Assembly: GCF_900239935.1 (NCBI RefSeq)
Contig: NZ_LT965928.1
Location: forward strand, 3,305,520 to 3,369,519
Source of the DNA: Pseudoalteromonas carrageenovora IAM 12662
Lineage (GTDB): Bacteria; Pseudomonadota; Gammaproteobacteria; Enterobacterales; Alteromonadaceae
Direction: 5' to 3'
DNA: 64,000 bases
This document shows positions 35,843 through 44,004 of the stretch, one piece after another (position 1 is the stretch's first letter; every line of letters starts with the position of its first letter). Both the position numbers and the translations under genes were made by a program. The notes below the pieces were generated by a model, which saw nothing but the letters and a program-made list of their open reading frames with translations, searched no databases and was not told where the DNA came from.

Positions 35843-36424
35843 TTAGAAGCGAGTTAAAAAGTTATCAAGCAATTGCAGACCATGCTCAGTTAAAATTGCT
35901 TCAGGGTGAAACTGCACACCTTCTATTGCAAGCTCGGTATGAAGTAAGCCCATAATCTCGTCAAACTCACCTTGCTCGGTTTGGCTCCATGCTGTTATTT
36001 CTAATTCACTCGGTAGGCTTTGATGCTTAACCACCAGCGAATGATAACGACATACCGTTAATGGATTTACCAAACCTTTAAATACACCTTTATTAGTATG
36101 CACTATGGGCGATGTTTTCCCGTGCATTACTTTTTTGGCTCTAATTACGTCACCGCCTAATGCTTGCGCAATAGTTTGATGCCCTAGGCAAATGCCTAAA
36201 ATAGGAAACTGCCCTTTTAGCTGCTCAACAACACTCAGTGATACGCCCGCCTCATTAGGCGTACATGGCCCAGGTGAAATAACAATATGCTGCGGGTTTA
36301 GTTGCTTTATTTGTGCAACAGATATTTCGTCATTACGCTTTACCAAAACGTCTTGGTCTAAGCGCTGAAAATATTGTACTAGGTTATACGTAAACGAATC
36401 GTAGTTATCGATCATTAACAGCAT
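35843..36424 (-). CDS. pabA: Aminodeoxychorismate/anthranilate synthase glutamine amidotransferase subunit
   Basis: The 193-residue class-I glutamine amidotransferase releases ammonia for aminodeoxychorismate (folate) or anthranilate (tryptophan) synthesis. The N-terminal [18 protein letters not shown], the oxyanion segment [11 protein letters not shown], nucleophile Cys79 in GICLGHQ, and His173/Glu175 in VQFHPEAIL are all intact. It is not next to trp genes, and proximity to the ast genes is common for pabA in this order, so I favour PabA over TrpG. The enzyme may serve both pathways. Confidence 0.9.
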   Translation of the reverse strand: MLLMIDNYDSFTYNLVQYFQRLDQDVLVKRNDEISVAQIKQLNPQHIVISPGPCTPNEAGVSLSVVEQLKGQFPILGICLGHQTIAQALGGDVIRAKKVMHGKTSPIVHTNKGVFKGLVNPLTVCRYHSLVVKHQSLPSELEITAWSQTEQGEFDEIMGLLHTELAIEGVQFHPEAILTEHGLQLLDNFLTRF

Positions 36425-36570
36425 TACACAACAAACCTTATTAAATTATCGACCACTCATGTTACGTAGGTGGCGCCAAGCGTTGCATTCTATCACTATT
36501 AATTCGTCAATATAAATGAGGTTTGTTTTTCTTGCGTTAGGGCTAAATTTTGAAGGGCTATGAGGATTAT

Positions 36571-36596
36571 AAAGAAGCCGGCTAAAAAGCCGGCCT
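36571..36596 (-). terminator. Terminator after the quinone-oxidoreductase-like gene
   Basis: On the minus strand GGCCGGCT-TTTT-AGCCGGCTT, a stem of 7-8 bp, follows the stop codon of the 36604-37593 gene and is succeeded by CTTTATAA. It separates that gene from pabA. Confidence 0.65.
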
Positions 36597-36603
36597 TAAT
36601 ACA

Positions 36604-37593
36604 TTATTGTACATTTATAACCACTTTACCTATTGCTTGGCCGCTAGCTAAACGGTCGTGTGCTTTAGCAGTATCGGCAAGTGTAAAGTCTTGCTCATCA
36701 AGTACTGGGCGCATGCCGCCTGCTTCAACAATTTGTGCAAGCTTTGCTAGTTTGTCGCCATGATCTTGACGGTTAAAGTCGTGGATCATGGGTATAAGCA
36801 TAAAGATTACATTTAACGATAAGCCTTTAAAGTGCACAGGGCTTAAATCAAGCTCTAATAAAGAAAGCGTTGTAGATACCTGAGCATTTAATTTTGCCGC
36901 TGCAAAAGAGTTAGTCAGGTTACCGCCACCTACAGTGTCAAACACCATATCAAAACCAACGTTGCTTGTGTGTTTTTCAACGTATTGCTCTACAGTTTCG
37001 TCTTTAAAGTTAATGCCTGTTGCGCCAAAGCTTTCAATAAGGGCTAATTGCTCAGCGTTACCGCCTGTTGAGTAAACATCTGCGCCAAAATGCTTAGCAA
37101 GTTGTACCGCTAAATGGCCTACACCACCCGCTCCGCCGTGCACTAATACTTTTTCGCCTGCGCTTACATTTGCACGTGTTAAACCTTCAAGTGCTGTAAT
37201 ACCTACAAGTGGAATAGCTGCTGCTTCTTTCATTGTTAGGTTTTTAGGTTTGTGAGCAATTAAACGCTTATCTGCAAGCATAAACTCTGCAAGCGCACCT
37301 GGTAAGTCGCCTAGTCCACCCGCACAACCGTAAATTTCGTCGCCTACTGCAAATTCTGTTACGCCTTCACCAACTGCTTCAATGGTACCCGCAAAGTCCA
37401 TCCCTAAAATACCAGGTAACTTTGGAGCAAATGGTAAGTCAGCACCCATTTGACGAATCATCATATCAATTGTATTTACGCTTGTTGCGGCAATACGAAC
37501 TAACACATTACCTGCTGTTACTTGTGGTTTTGCAACCTCAGCTGCTACAAACTCTTCAGTGCCACCAAAATTATTAATTGTCATTGCTTTCAT
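36604..37593 (-). CDS. Quinone oxidoreductase-like medium-chain dehydrogenase
   Basis: I chose the start at 37593 (MKAMTINNFGGTEEF, 329 residues), which has AGAGG 8 bp upstream; the longer frame adds 61 non-homologous residues. The protein has a GroES-like N-terminal domain (GNVLVRIAATSVNTIDMMIR, LGMDFAGTIEAVG) and a NAD(P)-binding motif VHGGAGGVGHLAVQLAKHFGADVY near residue 145. The cysteine cluster and catalytic zinc ligands of classical alcohol dehydrogenases are missing, so it belongs to the zinc-free quinone oxidoreductase branch. The natural substrate is unknown. Confidence 0.85.
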   Translation of the reverse strand: MKAMTINNFGGTEEFVAAEVAKPQVTAGNVLVRIAATSVNTIDMMIRQMGADLPFAPKLPGILGMDFAGTIEAVGEGVTEFAVGDEIYGCAGGLGDLPGALAEFMLADKRLIAHKPKNLTMKEAAAIPLVGITALEGLTRANVSAGEKVLVHGGAGGVGHLAVQLAKHFGADVYSTGGNAEQLALIESFGATGINFKDETVEQYVEKHTSNVGFDMVFDTVGGGNLTNSFAAAKLNAQVSTTLSLLELDLSPVHFKGLSLNVIFMLIPMIHDFNRQDHGDKLAKLAQIVEAGGMRPVLDEQDFTLADTAKAHDRLASGQAIGKVVINVQ

Positions 37594-37734
37594 GGGTATT
37601 GCCTCTGTTATTTGTTGATGTGTAATCTTGTAATGAGGCTTCATTGTAGTTTTACTTGATATAAATGATAATAAAGCTAAATGTACAATCTGTTTCAAAA
37701 TAATATTTATAATAGAGTATGAAAATTCTCGCAC

Positions 37735-37750
37735 CACTTTTTTAAAAGTG
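37735..37750. promoter_or_regulatory. Palindrome in divergent promoter region
   Basis: CACTTTT-TT-AAAAGTG is a perfect 7-bp inverted repeat in the roughly 300-bp space between the divergent oxidoreductase and YdcH-like genes. It could be an operator for either. Nothing else notable was found there except the AAGGAG ribosome-binding site of the YdcH-like gene. Confidence 0.3.
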
Positions 37751-37897
37751 TAGGCATTAAACAAAATTCTACCCAATTTTTGCGCTATATCAATTTAAGC
37801 GCGTTATGGTTGATTTATGATTGTGTAAACCCCAGAGTAATAGATGAAAAGGTAGTAATTCACTTAAGTAACTCATTTTTCCTACTAAGGAGCGAAT

Positions 37898-38137
37898 ATG
37901 TTAGGCGAAGACCACTCACTCACCAATGACTTCCCGCAATATCTAAATACCATTGCAGAGCTAAATAAAAGCGATACCGAGTTTGCAAAAAAAGCAGATA
38001 AGTACGACAAGCTAGACAAAGAAATAAGAGTATTAGAACTTAAAGATGCCCCGATCAGCGATGAACAAATGCACCAGCTAAAGCATGACCGTTCTGAGTT
38101 AAAAGATTGGCTCTACGAACGTTTACAACAAGAATAG
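37898..38137 (+). CDS. YdcH-like (DUF465) small protein
   Basis: A 79-residue, highly charged helical protein: LGEDHSLTNDFPQYLNTIAEL at the start, then KYDKLDKEIRVLELKDAPISDEQ, and a C-terminal HDRSELKDWLYERL. This pattern of two helices joined by a short turn with DAPISDEQ matches the uncharacterised YdcH/DUF465 family. A strong AAGGAG precedes the start and an intrinsic terminator follows it, so it is probably a single-gene transcript. Function unknown. Confidence 0.85.
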   Translation: MLGEDHSLTNDFPQYLNTIAELNKSDTEFAKKADKYDKLDKEIRVLELKDAPISDEQMHQLKHDRSELKDWLYERLQQE

Positions 38138-38153
38138 TATTGTATAAACGAAA

Positions 38154-38182
38154 AAAGAGCTCACTGATGAGGTGAGCTCTTT
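38154..38182 (+). terminator. Terminator after the YdcH-like gene
   Basis: AAAGAGCTCAC-N7-GTGAGCTCTTT is a perfect 11-bp stem, 17 bp after the stop codon. The T-run is short, and it can also serve the convergent pseudogene at 38215. Confidence 0.75.
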
Positions 38183-38214
38183 AGATCAACAAAGGGTAAA
38201 ACGTTTATTACTTT

Positions 38215-38568
38215 CTAATTTACAAACCCACCTATAGGCTTCATAAATACAGTGCTTGGACCTGCAAAGGCTTTGGCAAATTCTTCACTAAGCTGGCTAT
38301 AAACAGTCACTCGCTGCATATCAACCACACTTAAAAATAACGGGCCGCTTTCGCCCCACCCTTGCAGGTGTAACTTTGCTGCGGCTTCATTTTAGTAACG
38401 CTCATAAATATGTACGCTGCGGCTATTCTCGCTAATCGTCCACTCATACATCACCGTACCTGCTTCACTTTTAGCTGAGGTAATAAGTTGCTGCATTACC
38501 TCTAAAAATTGATCGTACTTGCCATCTTTAATTTGGCCCTCTACGGTCCAGGTAATTTGCTCACTCAC
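38215..38568 (-). pseudogene. Antibiotic-biosynthesis-monooxygenase-like (ABM) gene with in-frame stop
   Basis: The frame starts with GTG at 38568-38566, which shares its first base with the TAG stop of the upstream SDR gene (TAGTG), showing translational coupling. It reads MSEQITWTVEGQIKDGKYDQ, continues to IYERY, meets TAA at 38392-38394 (codon 59), and then remains open as NEAAAKLHLQGWGESGPLFL to TAG at 38215. The whole, 118 codons, looks like an ABM/quinol-monooxygenase-fold protein. The stop probably replaces CAA (Gln). Without a frameshift or other lesion, this is a recent nonsense mutation or sequencing error. Confidence 0.75.
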
Positions 38569-39398
38569 TATGCATTACCTAATTTAAGCTGCGCTAATAC
38601 AGAATCTAAGGTATCTACAAGCTGCTGGTTTTTAGCGTTGTTAAGTGCATCAGGGTGTGGAGGAGCAAAGCGCTCTGCATCGTTATCAAAGTAAAGGCCT
38701 GTAGCCTCTTTAAATTCATCACTTAAAGCCGCACGACAAAAAATATCAGCGCCTAATTTTAGGTCGCCGCCATCAAGTCCGTATGCATCTTTTACCATTT
38801 TACTACCTAGTAACGATTTAGGGTTTACCGATACAACTAGTGGCCCTGTGCTTTTGAGCGCAAGCCCTAAATGACGTGACCACATAGTAATAGCCAACTT
38901 ACTTTGTGCATAGGCTGCGCTATCTGAAAGTGGCTTATTACCTACTAAGGACTCAAAGTTAACGCTTGATTGCGCAGCAGATGATACGTTTATAACACGC
39001 GATTGCGCATTCATAGCAGGCAATAGCAATTTAGTAAGTAAATAAGGGGCAATAGTATTTACCGCAAAACGAGCATCTAGCCCTTCTTTTGTCGTTATAT
39101 CAGCAAGCTTGTACACACCTGCATTATTAATAAGTACATCAAGTATTTTATCTGCTTGTTGTAAATCGCTCAGAACGCTTTGCGCTAATGTTTGTACTTG
39201 CGCCATATCGCTTAAATCAGCAACGTAGGTTGCAGTGCTTGCCTGCGGGTATTGCTCATTTAAGGCACTTTGTACGTTATTTAATTTATCTTGGTTACGG
39301 CCATGCAATAATACTGTGTGACCTTGGGCTAGTAACATTTTTGCTGTTTCTAGGCCTATGCCATCAGTAGCACCTGTTAATAAAATTGTTTTATTCAT
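38568..39398 (-). CDS. Short-chain dehydrogenase/reductase
   Basis: The 276-residue protein has the SDR nucleotide motif TGATDGIGLETA at the N-terminus, NNAG in LINNAGVYKL, and the catalytic serine and YxxxK in SAAQSSVNF...YAQSKLA. It resembles the retinol-dehydrogenase/WW-oxidoreductase-like SDR branch. The stop codon overlaps the GTG start of the broken ABM-like gene, suggesting a two-gene unit, possibly for quinone or carbonyl detoxification. The substrate is not determined by sequence. Confidence 0.88.
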   Translation of the reverse strand: MNKTILLTGATDGIGLETAKMLLAQGHTVLLHGRNQDKLNNVQSALNEQYPQASTATYVADLSDMAQVQTLAQSVLSDLQQADKILDVLINNAGVYKLADITTKEGLDARFAVNTIAPYLLTKLLLPAMNAQSRVINVSSAAQSSVNFESLVGNKPLSDSAAYAQSKLAITMWSRHLGLALKSTGPLVVSVNPKSLLGSKMVKDAYGLDGGDLKLGADIFCRAALSDEFKEATGLYFDNDAERFAPPHPDALNNAKNQQLVDTLDSVLAQLKLGNA

Positions 39399-39673
39399 GT
39401 TGATCGTTCCTAATTTATTAAATGTTTTTTAACGCACAGTGCACTTTACGGGCAAACGTTTAAACGTATTGCGATGACTGCTGTTTATCAATTTATATTA
39501 GCACTGCTTATCTGTGGTGATAATTAGGTCGATAAGAGAATCAGTTTATAGAATTAATTGATAAACCTAAGTATTTGTAAGCGTTTATAAAACAATGTAT
39601 TTGTATGCTTTACCCTCTGTAAGGTATGTACGTTTTTTAAGCTTTTATTTGTAATAATGCGCAATCATAACTA

Positions 39674-39702
39674 TTGTTTTTAAACCACCTTAATAGTAGT
39701 AT
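39674..39702 (+). promoter_or_regulatory. Probable galETK promoter
   Basis: TTGTTT (39674-39679) and TAGTAT (39697-39702) are separated by 17 bp. The -10 box overlaps the first bases of the 19-bp operator, so repressor bound there would block RNA polymerase. Both boxes deviate from consensus, so the call is moderate. Confidence 0.4.
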
Positions 39703-39717
39703 TTATCATATAAATAC
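39699..39717. promoter_or_regulatory. Palindromic operator upstream of galE
   Basis: GTATTTAT-CAT-ATAAATAC is a perfect inverted repeat with 8-bp arms and a 3-bp centre, 17 bp before the galE start codon. It is the best member of a family of similar 19-mers found upstream of the alpha-galactosidase, TonB receptor, epimerase and glpD genes. The FadR-type regulator at 50710 is the likely binder (inference). Confidence 0.6.
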
Positions 39718-39734
39718 ACTTTTCGAGAAAACAC

Positions 39735-40748
39735 ATGAAAGTTTTAGTTACTGGCGGTATGGGTTACATAGGTAGCCACACATGTATTGCATTACATGAG
39801 GCGGGTATTACGCCTGTTATTTACGATAATTTATCTAATGCTAGCCCTCGCGTACTTGACCAGCTCGAAAAGATTACAGGCACTCGCTTTGAGTTTATCC
39901 TAGGTGATATTCAAGACGAGCAGCAATTTAAACTTGCGCTTAAACACACCCAAGCTGAGGCTGTATTTCACTTTGCAGCACTAAAAGCGGTTGGTGAATC
40001 AACCGAGCAACCACTGCGTTATTACCAAAACAATGTGTCGGGCACATTAAGCATGCTACAAAACATGCAAGATGAAGGCGTTAACCACATTATATTTAGC
40101 TCATCGGCCACTGTGTACGGCGAGCCAGACTACCTCCCTATTGATGAAAAACACCCTATACGCGCTACTAACCCATATGGTTGGACTAAAGTGATGGTTG
40201 AGCAAGCCATGCAAGACGTATGCAATGCTAACAGCAAATTTATGGGTATAGCGCTTCGTTACTTTAACCCAGTAGGCGCACACCCAAGCGGTTTATTAGG
40301 CGAAAGCCCAAATGGTATTCCAAATAATTTAATGCCCTTTATTGCCCAAACTGCGGTAGGTAAACGCGAGGTGGTTAATATTTTTGGTGATGACTACGAC
40401 ACCGAAGATGGCACTGGCGTGCGCGACTATATTCATGTTTTAGATTTAGCTAAAGGCCATGTAGCGGCCTTTATGCAGCACAAAACAGATACCGCCTTTC
40501 ATGCTTATAACCTAGGCACAGGCCAAGGTTATTCAGTGCTTGATATGATCAAAGCATTTAGTGCATCAGCCAATAAAGATATTCCTTATAAAAGTGCACC
40601 GCGCCGAGCAGGCGATATTGCCTGTAATTACGCCGATGCCACAAAAGCGCAAAACACCCTTAACTGGCACGCAGAACTAACACTTAGCGACATGACCAAC
40701 GATACATGGCGCTGGCAAACTAATTACCCAAGTGGGTTGGAGAGTTAA
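39735..40748 (+). CDS. galE: UDP-glucose 4-epimerase
   Basis: GalE interconverts UDP-galactose and UDP-glucose in the Leloir pathway. The 337-residue protein has the extended-SDR nucleotide loop TGGMGYIGSHTC, the catalytic serine region SSSATVYGEPDYLPIDE, and YGWTKVMVEQ with the YxxxK pair. The segment NPVGAHPSGLLGE is typical of GalE. It is the first gene of galETK and is preceded by a promoter-like pair and a perfect palindromic operator. Confidence 0.97.
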   Translation: MKVLVTGGMGYIGSHTCIALHEAGITPVIYDNLSNASPRVLDQLEKITGTRFEFILGDIQDEQQFKLALKHTQAEAVFHFAALKAVGESTEQPLRYYQNNVSGTLSMLQNMQDEGVNHIIFSSSATVYGEPDYLPIDEKHPIRATNPYGWTKVMVEQAMQDVCNANSKFMGIALRYFNPVGAHPSGLLGESPNGIPNNLMPFIAQTAVGKREVVNIFGDDYDTEDGTGVRDYIHVLDLAKGHVAAFMQHKTDTAFHAYNLGTGQGYSVLDMIKAFSASANKDIPYKSAPRRAGDIACNYADATKAQNTLNWHAELTLSDMTNDTWRWQTNYPSGLES

Positions 40749-40749
40749 C

Positions 40750-41814
40750 ATGGCTTTATTAGAAAGTACTCACAGACGTAAAAACCCGCTAACGGGGCGT
40801 TGGGTATTAGTTTCACCCCATCGTAATAACCGCCCATGGTTAGGCGCAACAGAAGCAGTAAACGAAAGCGTACTGCCAAAACATGATGAAAGCTGCCCAC
40901 TTTGCCCGGGTAACACCCGTGCAAATGGCGATAGCAACCCAGATTACAAATACACACATGTATTTAGAAATGACTTTGGTGCACTGACGCCTAATGAGAG
41001 CGAGCAATCGCAAAGCTTAGAGTCAGACAACGATCTATTTATTGCCGACGAAGCAAGCGGCGAATGCCGTGTGATTTGTTTTTCGCCAAAGCATAACAAA
41101 ACACTACCTGAGCTTGAGCACGATGCCCTGCACGAAGTAGTAAAAACCTGGAAAGACAACTACACAGAACTTGCACAGCACTATGAGTGTGTTCAGGTAT
41201 TTGAAAATAAAGGCGAGATAATGGGTTGCTCGCAACCTCATCCGCATGGCCAAGTATGGGCACATTCGCACTTATCAACTGAAATAGAAGCCGAAGATAC
41301 GCAGCAGCTTACCTATTTTAAAAAGCATGGCAGCGCAATGCTTGCCGATTACGTGCAAAAAGAGCAAGCAGATAAAACCCGCGTCGTATTTGAAAACGAA
41401 CATTGGCTTGTTGTGGTGCCATTTTGGGCAGCGTGGCCGTTTGAAACAATGATCGTAACTAAAGATAACATTCAAAACTTTAGCCAGCTAAACGATGCGC
41501 AAACAGACTCTTTAGCACAGGCACTTAAAGTATTAACCACTAAATACGACAACGTATTTAATTGTAGCTTCCCGTATTCTATGGGGTGGCACAATGCACC
41601 GGCTAATCGTAGCTCAGATGAGCAACATTGGCGCTTACATGCTCATTTTTACCCGCCGCTACTTCGCTCTGCTACCGTAAAAAAACATATGGTTGGCTAC
41701 GAAATGCTAGGCGAAAGCCAGCGCGATTTAAGCGCCGAAACAGCTGCCTCTATTTTACAAGCAGCCAGTACTACACACTATAAAAAAACAGCAGGACACA
41801 CAGATGACGCTTAA
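40750..41814 (+). CDS. galT: Galactose-1-phosphate uridylyltransferase
   Basis: GalT exchanges UMP between UDP-glucose and galactose 1-phosphate. The ATG at 40750 follows the galE stop codon by one base and has GGAGAG upstream; the product is 354 residues. The zinc site is visible as CPLCPGN, and the active-site HPH-G-Q motif is in GCSQPHPHGQVWAH, where the second His is the uridylylated residue. The last 11 bases overlap galK, so translation of the operon is coupled. Confidence 0.97.
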   Translation: MALLESTHRRKNPLTGRWVLVSPHRNNRPWLGATEAVNESVLPKHDESCPLCPGNTRANGDSNPDYKYTHVFRNDFGALTPNESEQSQSLESDNDLFIADEASGECRVICFSPKHNKTLPELEHDALHEVVKTWKDNYTELAQHYECVQVFENKGEIMGCSQPHPHGQVWAHSHLSTEIEAEDTQQLTYFKKHGSAMLADYVQKEQADKTRVVFENEHWLVVVPFWAAWPFETMIVTKDNIQNFSQLNDAQTDSLAQALKVLTTKYDNVFNCSFPYSMGWHNAPANRSSDEQHWRLHAHFYPPLLRSATVKKHMVGYEMLGESQRDLSAETAASILQAASTTHYKKTAGHTDDA

Positions 41815-42952
41815 CGATTTTCAACAACACTTTTTATCACTGTATGGTGCGCCTGCTCAAGGTATTGCTGCTGCACCTGGGCGTGTAAACCTAATTGGCG
41901 AATTTACCGATTACAACGACGGCTTTGTGTTTCCGTGCTCGTTAGAGTTTCGTACTCAAGTTATGTTTAAAGAGCGCGACGACAACATTATTACCGTGCA
42001 TTCATTAAATTACCCAGGCGAAAAAGACAGCTTTAGTGTTGATGAAGACATCAGCGAAGGGCAATCGCAATGGGGTAACTATATTCGTGCCGTGTCATTT
42101 GTATTAAAACGTGCGGGCCATACTTTACGCGGCGCCGATTTACTGATTGATAGTAACTTACCGCAAGGCAGTGGCTTGTCGTCATCGGCTGCGCTAGAAG
42201 TTGCTGTTGGTGGTATGTTTAACCATATTGCACAACTTGGTTTAAGTGAAGAAAAAATTGCATTACTAGGCCAAGAAGCCGAAAACGACTTTATGCATTG
42301 CCAATCGGGCATTATGGATCAGCTTATTTCGGCAAAAGGCGAAAACGGCCATGCTCTTTTAATTGACTGTGAAAACCTAGCAACTGAGTCTGTAAAAGTA
42401 CCAGATGACTTAAACATTGTTATTGTGAACTCTAACTACCCACGTAAATTAGTAGATAGCGAATACAACCAACGTCGTGTTGACTGTGAGCAAGCAGCTG
42501 CAAAAATGAATGTAGCCACACTTCGTAAAGCAACCATGGCTTTGCTTGAAGCAACAAAAGGCGCATTGAGCGAGAACGAATACAAACGTGCACACCATGT
42601 AATTAGCGAAAACGACCGTGTAATTGCAGCAACTAAAGCGCTGCAAAATAATGACATTGACGCGCTACGTGAGCTAATGGCTGCATCGCACCAGTCGCTT
42701 AAACATTATTTTGAAGTAACCGTACCTGCGACCGATGGCCTAGTAGAAATTTGTAAAGAAGCCATGGGCGAACGCGGTGCAGTACGTATGACCGGTGGTG
42801 GCTTTGGTGGTGCTATTGTATGTTTATGTCGTGATGCAGAAGTGCCACTAATTAAAGCAGCAGTAGAGCAGCACTACTTTGAACGCTTTAACTTAAATGC
42901 CGACATTTACGTATGTTCAGCAGGTTCAGGATTACAAATTACGTCTTTTTAA
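41804..42952 (+). CDS. galK: Galactokinase
   Basis: GalK phosphorylates alpha-D-galactose with ATP. The 382-residue protein has the galactokinase signature PGRVNLIGEFTDYNDGFVFP, the GHMP-kinase ATP loop LPQGSGLSSSAALEVAV, and the C-terminal MTGGGFGGAIVCL. Its start overlaps the galT end by 11 bases. With galE, galT and the aldose epimerase at 61029 the Leloir pathway to glucose 1-phosphate is complete apart from phosphoglucomutase. Confidence 0.97.
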   Translation: MTLNDFQQHFLSLYGAPAQGIAAAPGRVNLIGEFTDYNDGFVFPCSLEFRTQVMFKERDDNIITVHSLNYPGEKDSFSVDEDISEGQSQWGNYIRAVSFVLKRAGHTLRGADLLIDSNLPQGSGLSSSAALEVAVGGMFNHIAQLGLSEEKIALLGQEAENDFMHCQSGIMDQLISAKGENGHALLIDCENLATESVKVPDDLNIVIVNSNYPRKLVDSEYNQRRVDCEQAAAKMNVATLRKATMALLEATKGALSENEYKRAHHVISENDRVIAATKALQNNDIDALRELMAASHQSLKHYFEVTVPATDGLVEICKEAMGERGAVRMTGGGFGGAIVCLCRDAEVPLIKAAVEQHYFERFNLNADIYVCSAGSGLQITSF

Positions 42953-42971
42953 ATTAAATTAAGGAATAAGC

Positions 42972-43973
42972 ATGGCAAAGGTTAATTGGGGAATTATTGG
43001 GTGTGGCAATATTGCTCACACCTTTGCTAAGAGCATTGCGCATTGCGCTGATGCTCAGCTTATTGGCGCTGCATCGACGAGTATGCAGCGCGCAAATGAG
43101 TTTGCTACACACTATTCAATTAAAGGCTATGAGAGCTACCAAGCCCTTATGCAATGCCCAAATATTGATGCCATTTATATTGCCAATACCCACGAGCAAC
43201 ACTTTAAAAGTGTTGCACAATGCTTAACACACAATAAGCATGTACTAAGCGAAAAACCCATTACTGTTAATGCTCAGCAACTCATTACACTTAAAGAACT
43301 AGCGCAGCAGCAAAACCGCTTTTTAATGGAAGGTGTTTGGATGCGCTTTTTACCAGCCATAGTAAAACTGCAGCAGCTATTAAGCGAAGGCGTAATAGGC
43401 AAAGTACACAGTGTTAATGCCAACTTTAGTCTAGCGGGTGAGTTTGAATCATCACACCGATTAATGAACCCTGCAACCGCTGGCGGCGCATTGCTCGATT
43501 TAGGTATTTACCCTATATCGATTGCCGATGTGGTATTTAATAAAACCCCTGAGCAAATTAAATCATTAGTACATAAAAGCACGACCGGCGTAGATGAGCG
43601 AAGCGTAACCCTTATAAATTACGGCCAAGGCCAATTTGCACAGCTAAGTAGTGCTTTACAACAAAATGGCCCTACTCAAGCCTGTATTTTAGGCGAGTAT
43701 GGATATATTCGTATTGATGAATTTGTGGGGGCTCAGTCACTAGAGCTACATTTAAACGCACAACAAATGCAGCGCTTTGATTTTAGCTTTAATGACGATG
43801 AAAACTTTAAGTTTGAAATTGATCACGTTAGCGAGTGTATTTTACAGCAGCAAACACAAAGCAGTGTATTACCGCTCAGTACTAGCCTAAGAGTTATGAA
43901 TATAATGGATGAGCTACGGGCGCAGTGGCAGCTCAAATACAGTGATAGCGTTGAGTCTAACAATCTAAATTAA
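42972..43973 (+). CDS. Gfo/Idh/MocA-family oxidoreductase
   Basis: The 333-residue protein has the NAD(P) loop GIIGCGNIAHTFAKSI at the N-terminus, IYIANTHEQHF, and the family EKP motif in VLSEKPITVNAQQ. The second half with GGALLDLGIYPISIADVVF resembles the dihydrodiol-dehydrogenase / glucose-fructose-oxidoreductase branch that oxidises sugars. It starts 19 bp after galK, so it is likely in the gal operon. It might act on galactose or a galactoside, but the substrate is not defined by sequence. Confidence 0.88.
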   Translation: MAKVNWGIIGCGNIAHTFAKSIAHCADAQLIGAASTSMQRANEFATHYSIKGYESYQALMQCPNIDAIYIANTHEQHFKSVAQCLTHNKHVLSEKPITVNAQQLITLKELAQQQNRFLMEGVWMRFLPAIVKLQQLLSEGVIGKVHSVNANFSLAGEFESSHRLMNPATAGGALLDLGIYPISIADVVFNKTPEQIKSLVHKSTTGVDERSVTLINYGQGQFAQLSSALQQNGPTQACILGEYGYIRIDEFVGAQSLELHLNAQQMQRFDFSFNDDENFKFEIDHVSECILQQQTQSSVLPLSTSLRVMNIMDELRAQWQLKYSDSVESNNLN

Positions 43974-44004
43974 TAATAAAAAATACACACAACAAGGATA
44001 CACA

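Larger units (their letters stand above)
39399..39734. other. Divergent SDR-galE intergenic region
   Basis: 336 bp between divergent genes, with no gene seen. The half next to galE holds a promoter-like pair and the 19-bp palindromic operator described separately. The rest is AT-rich without a recognisable element. Confidence 0.6.
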
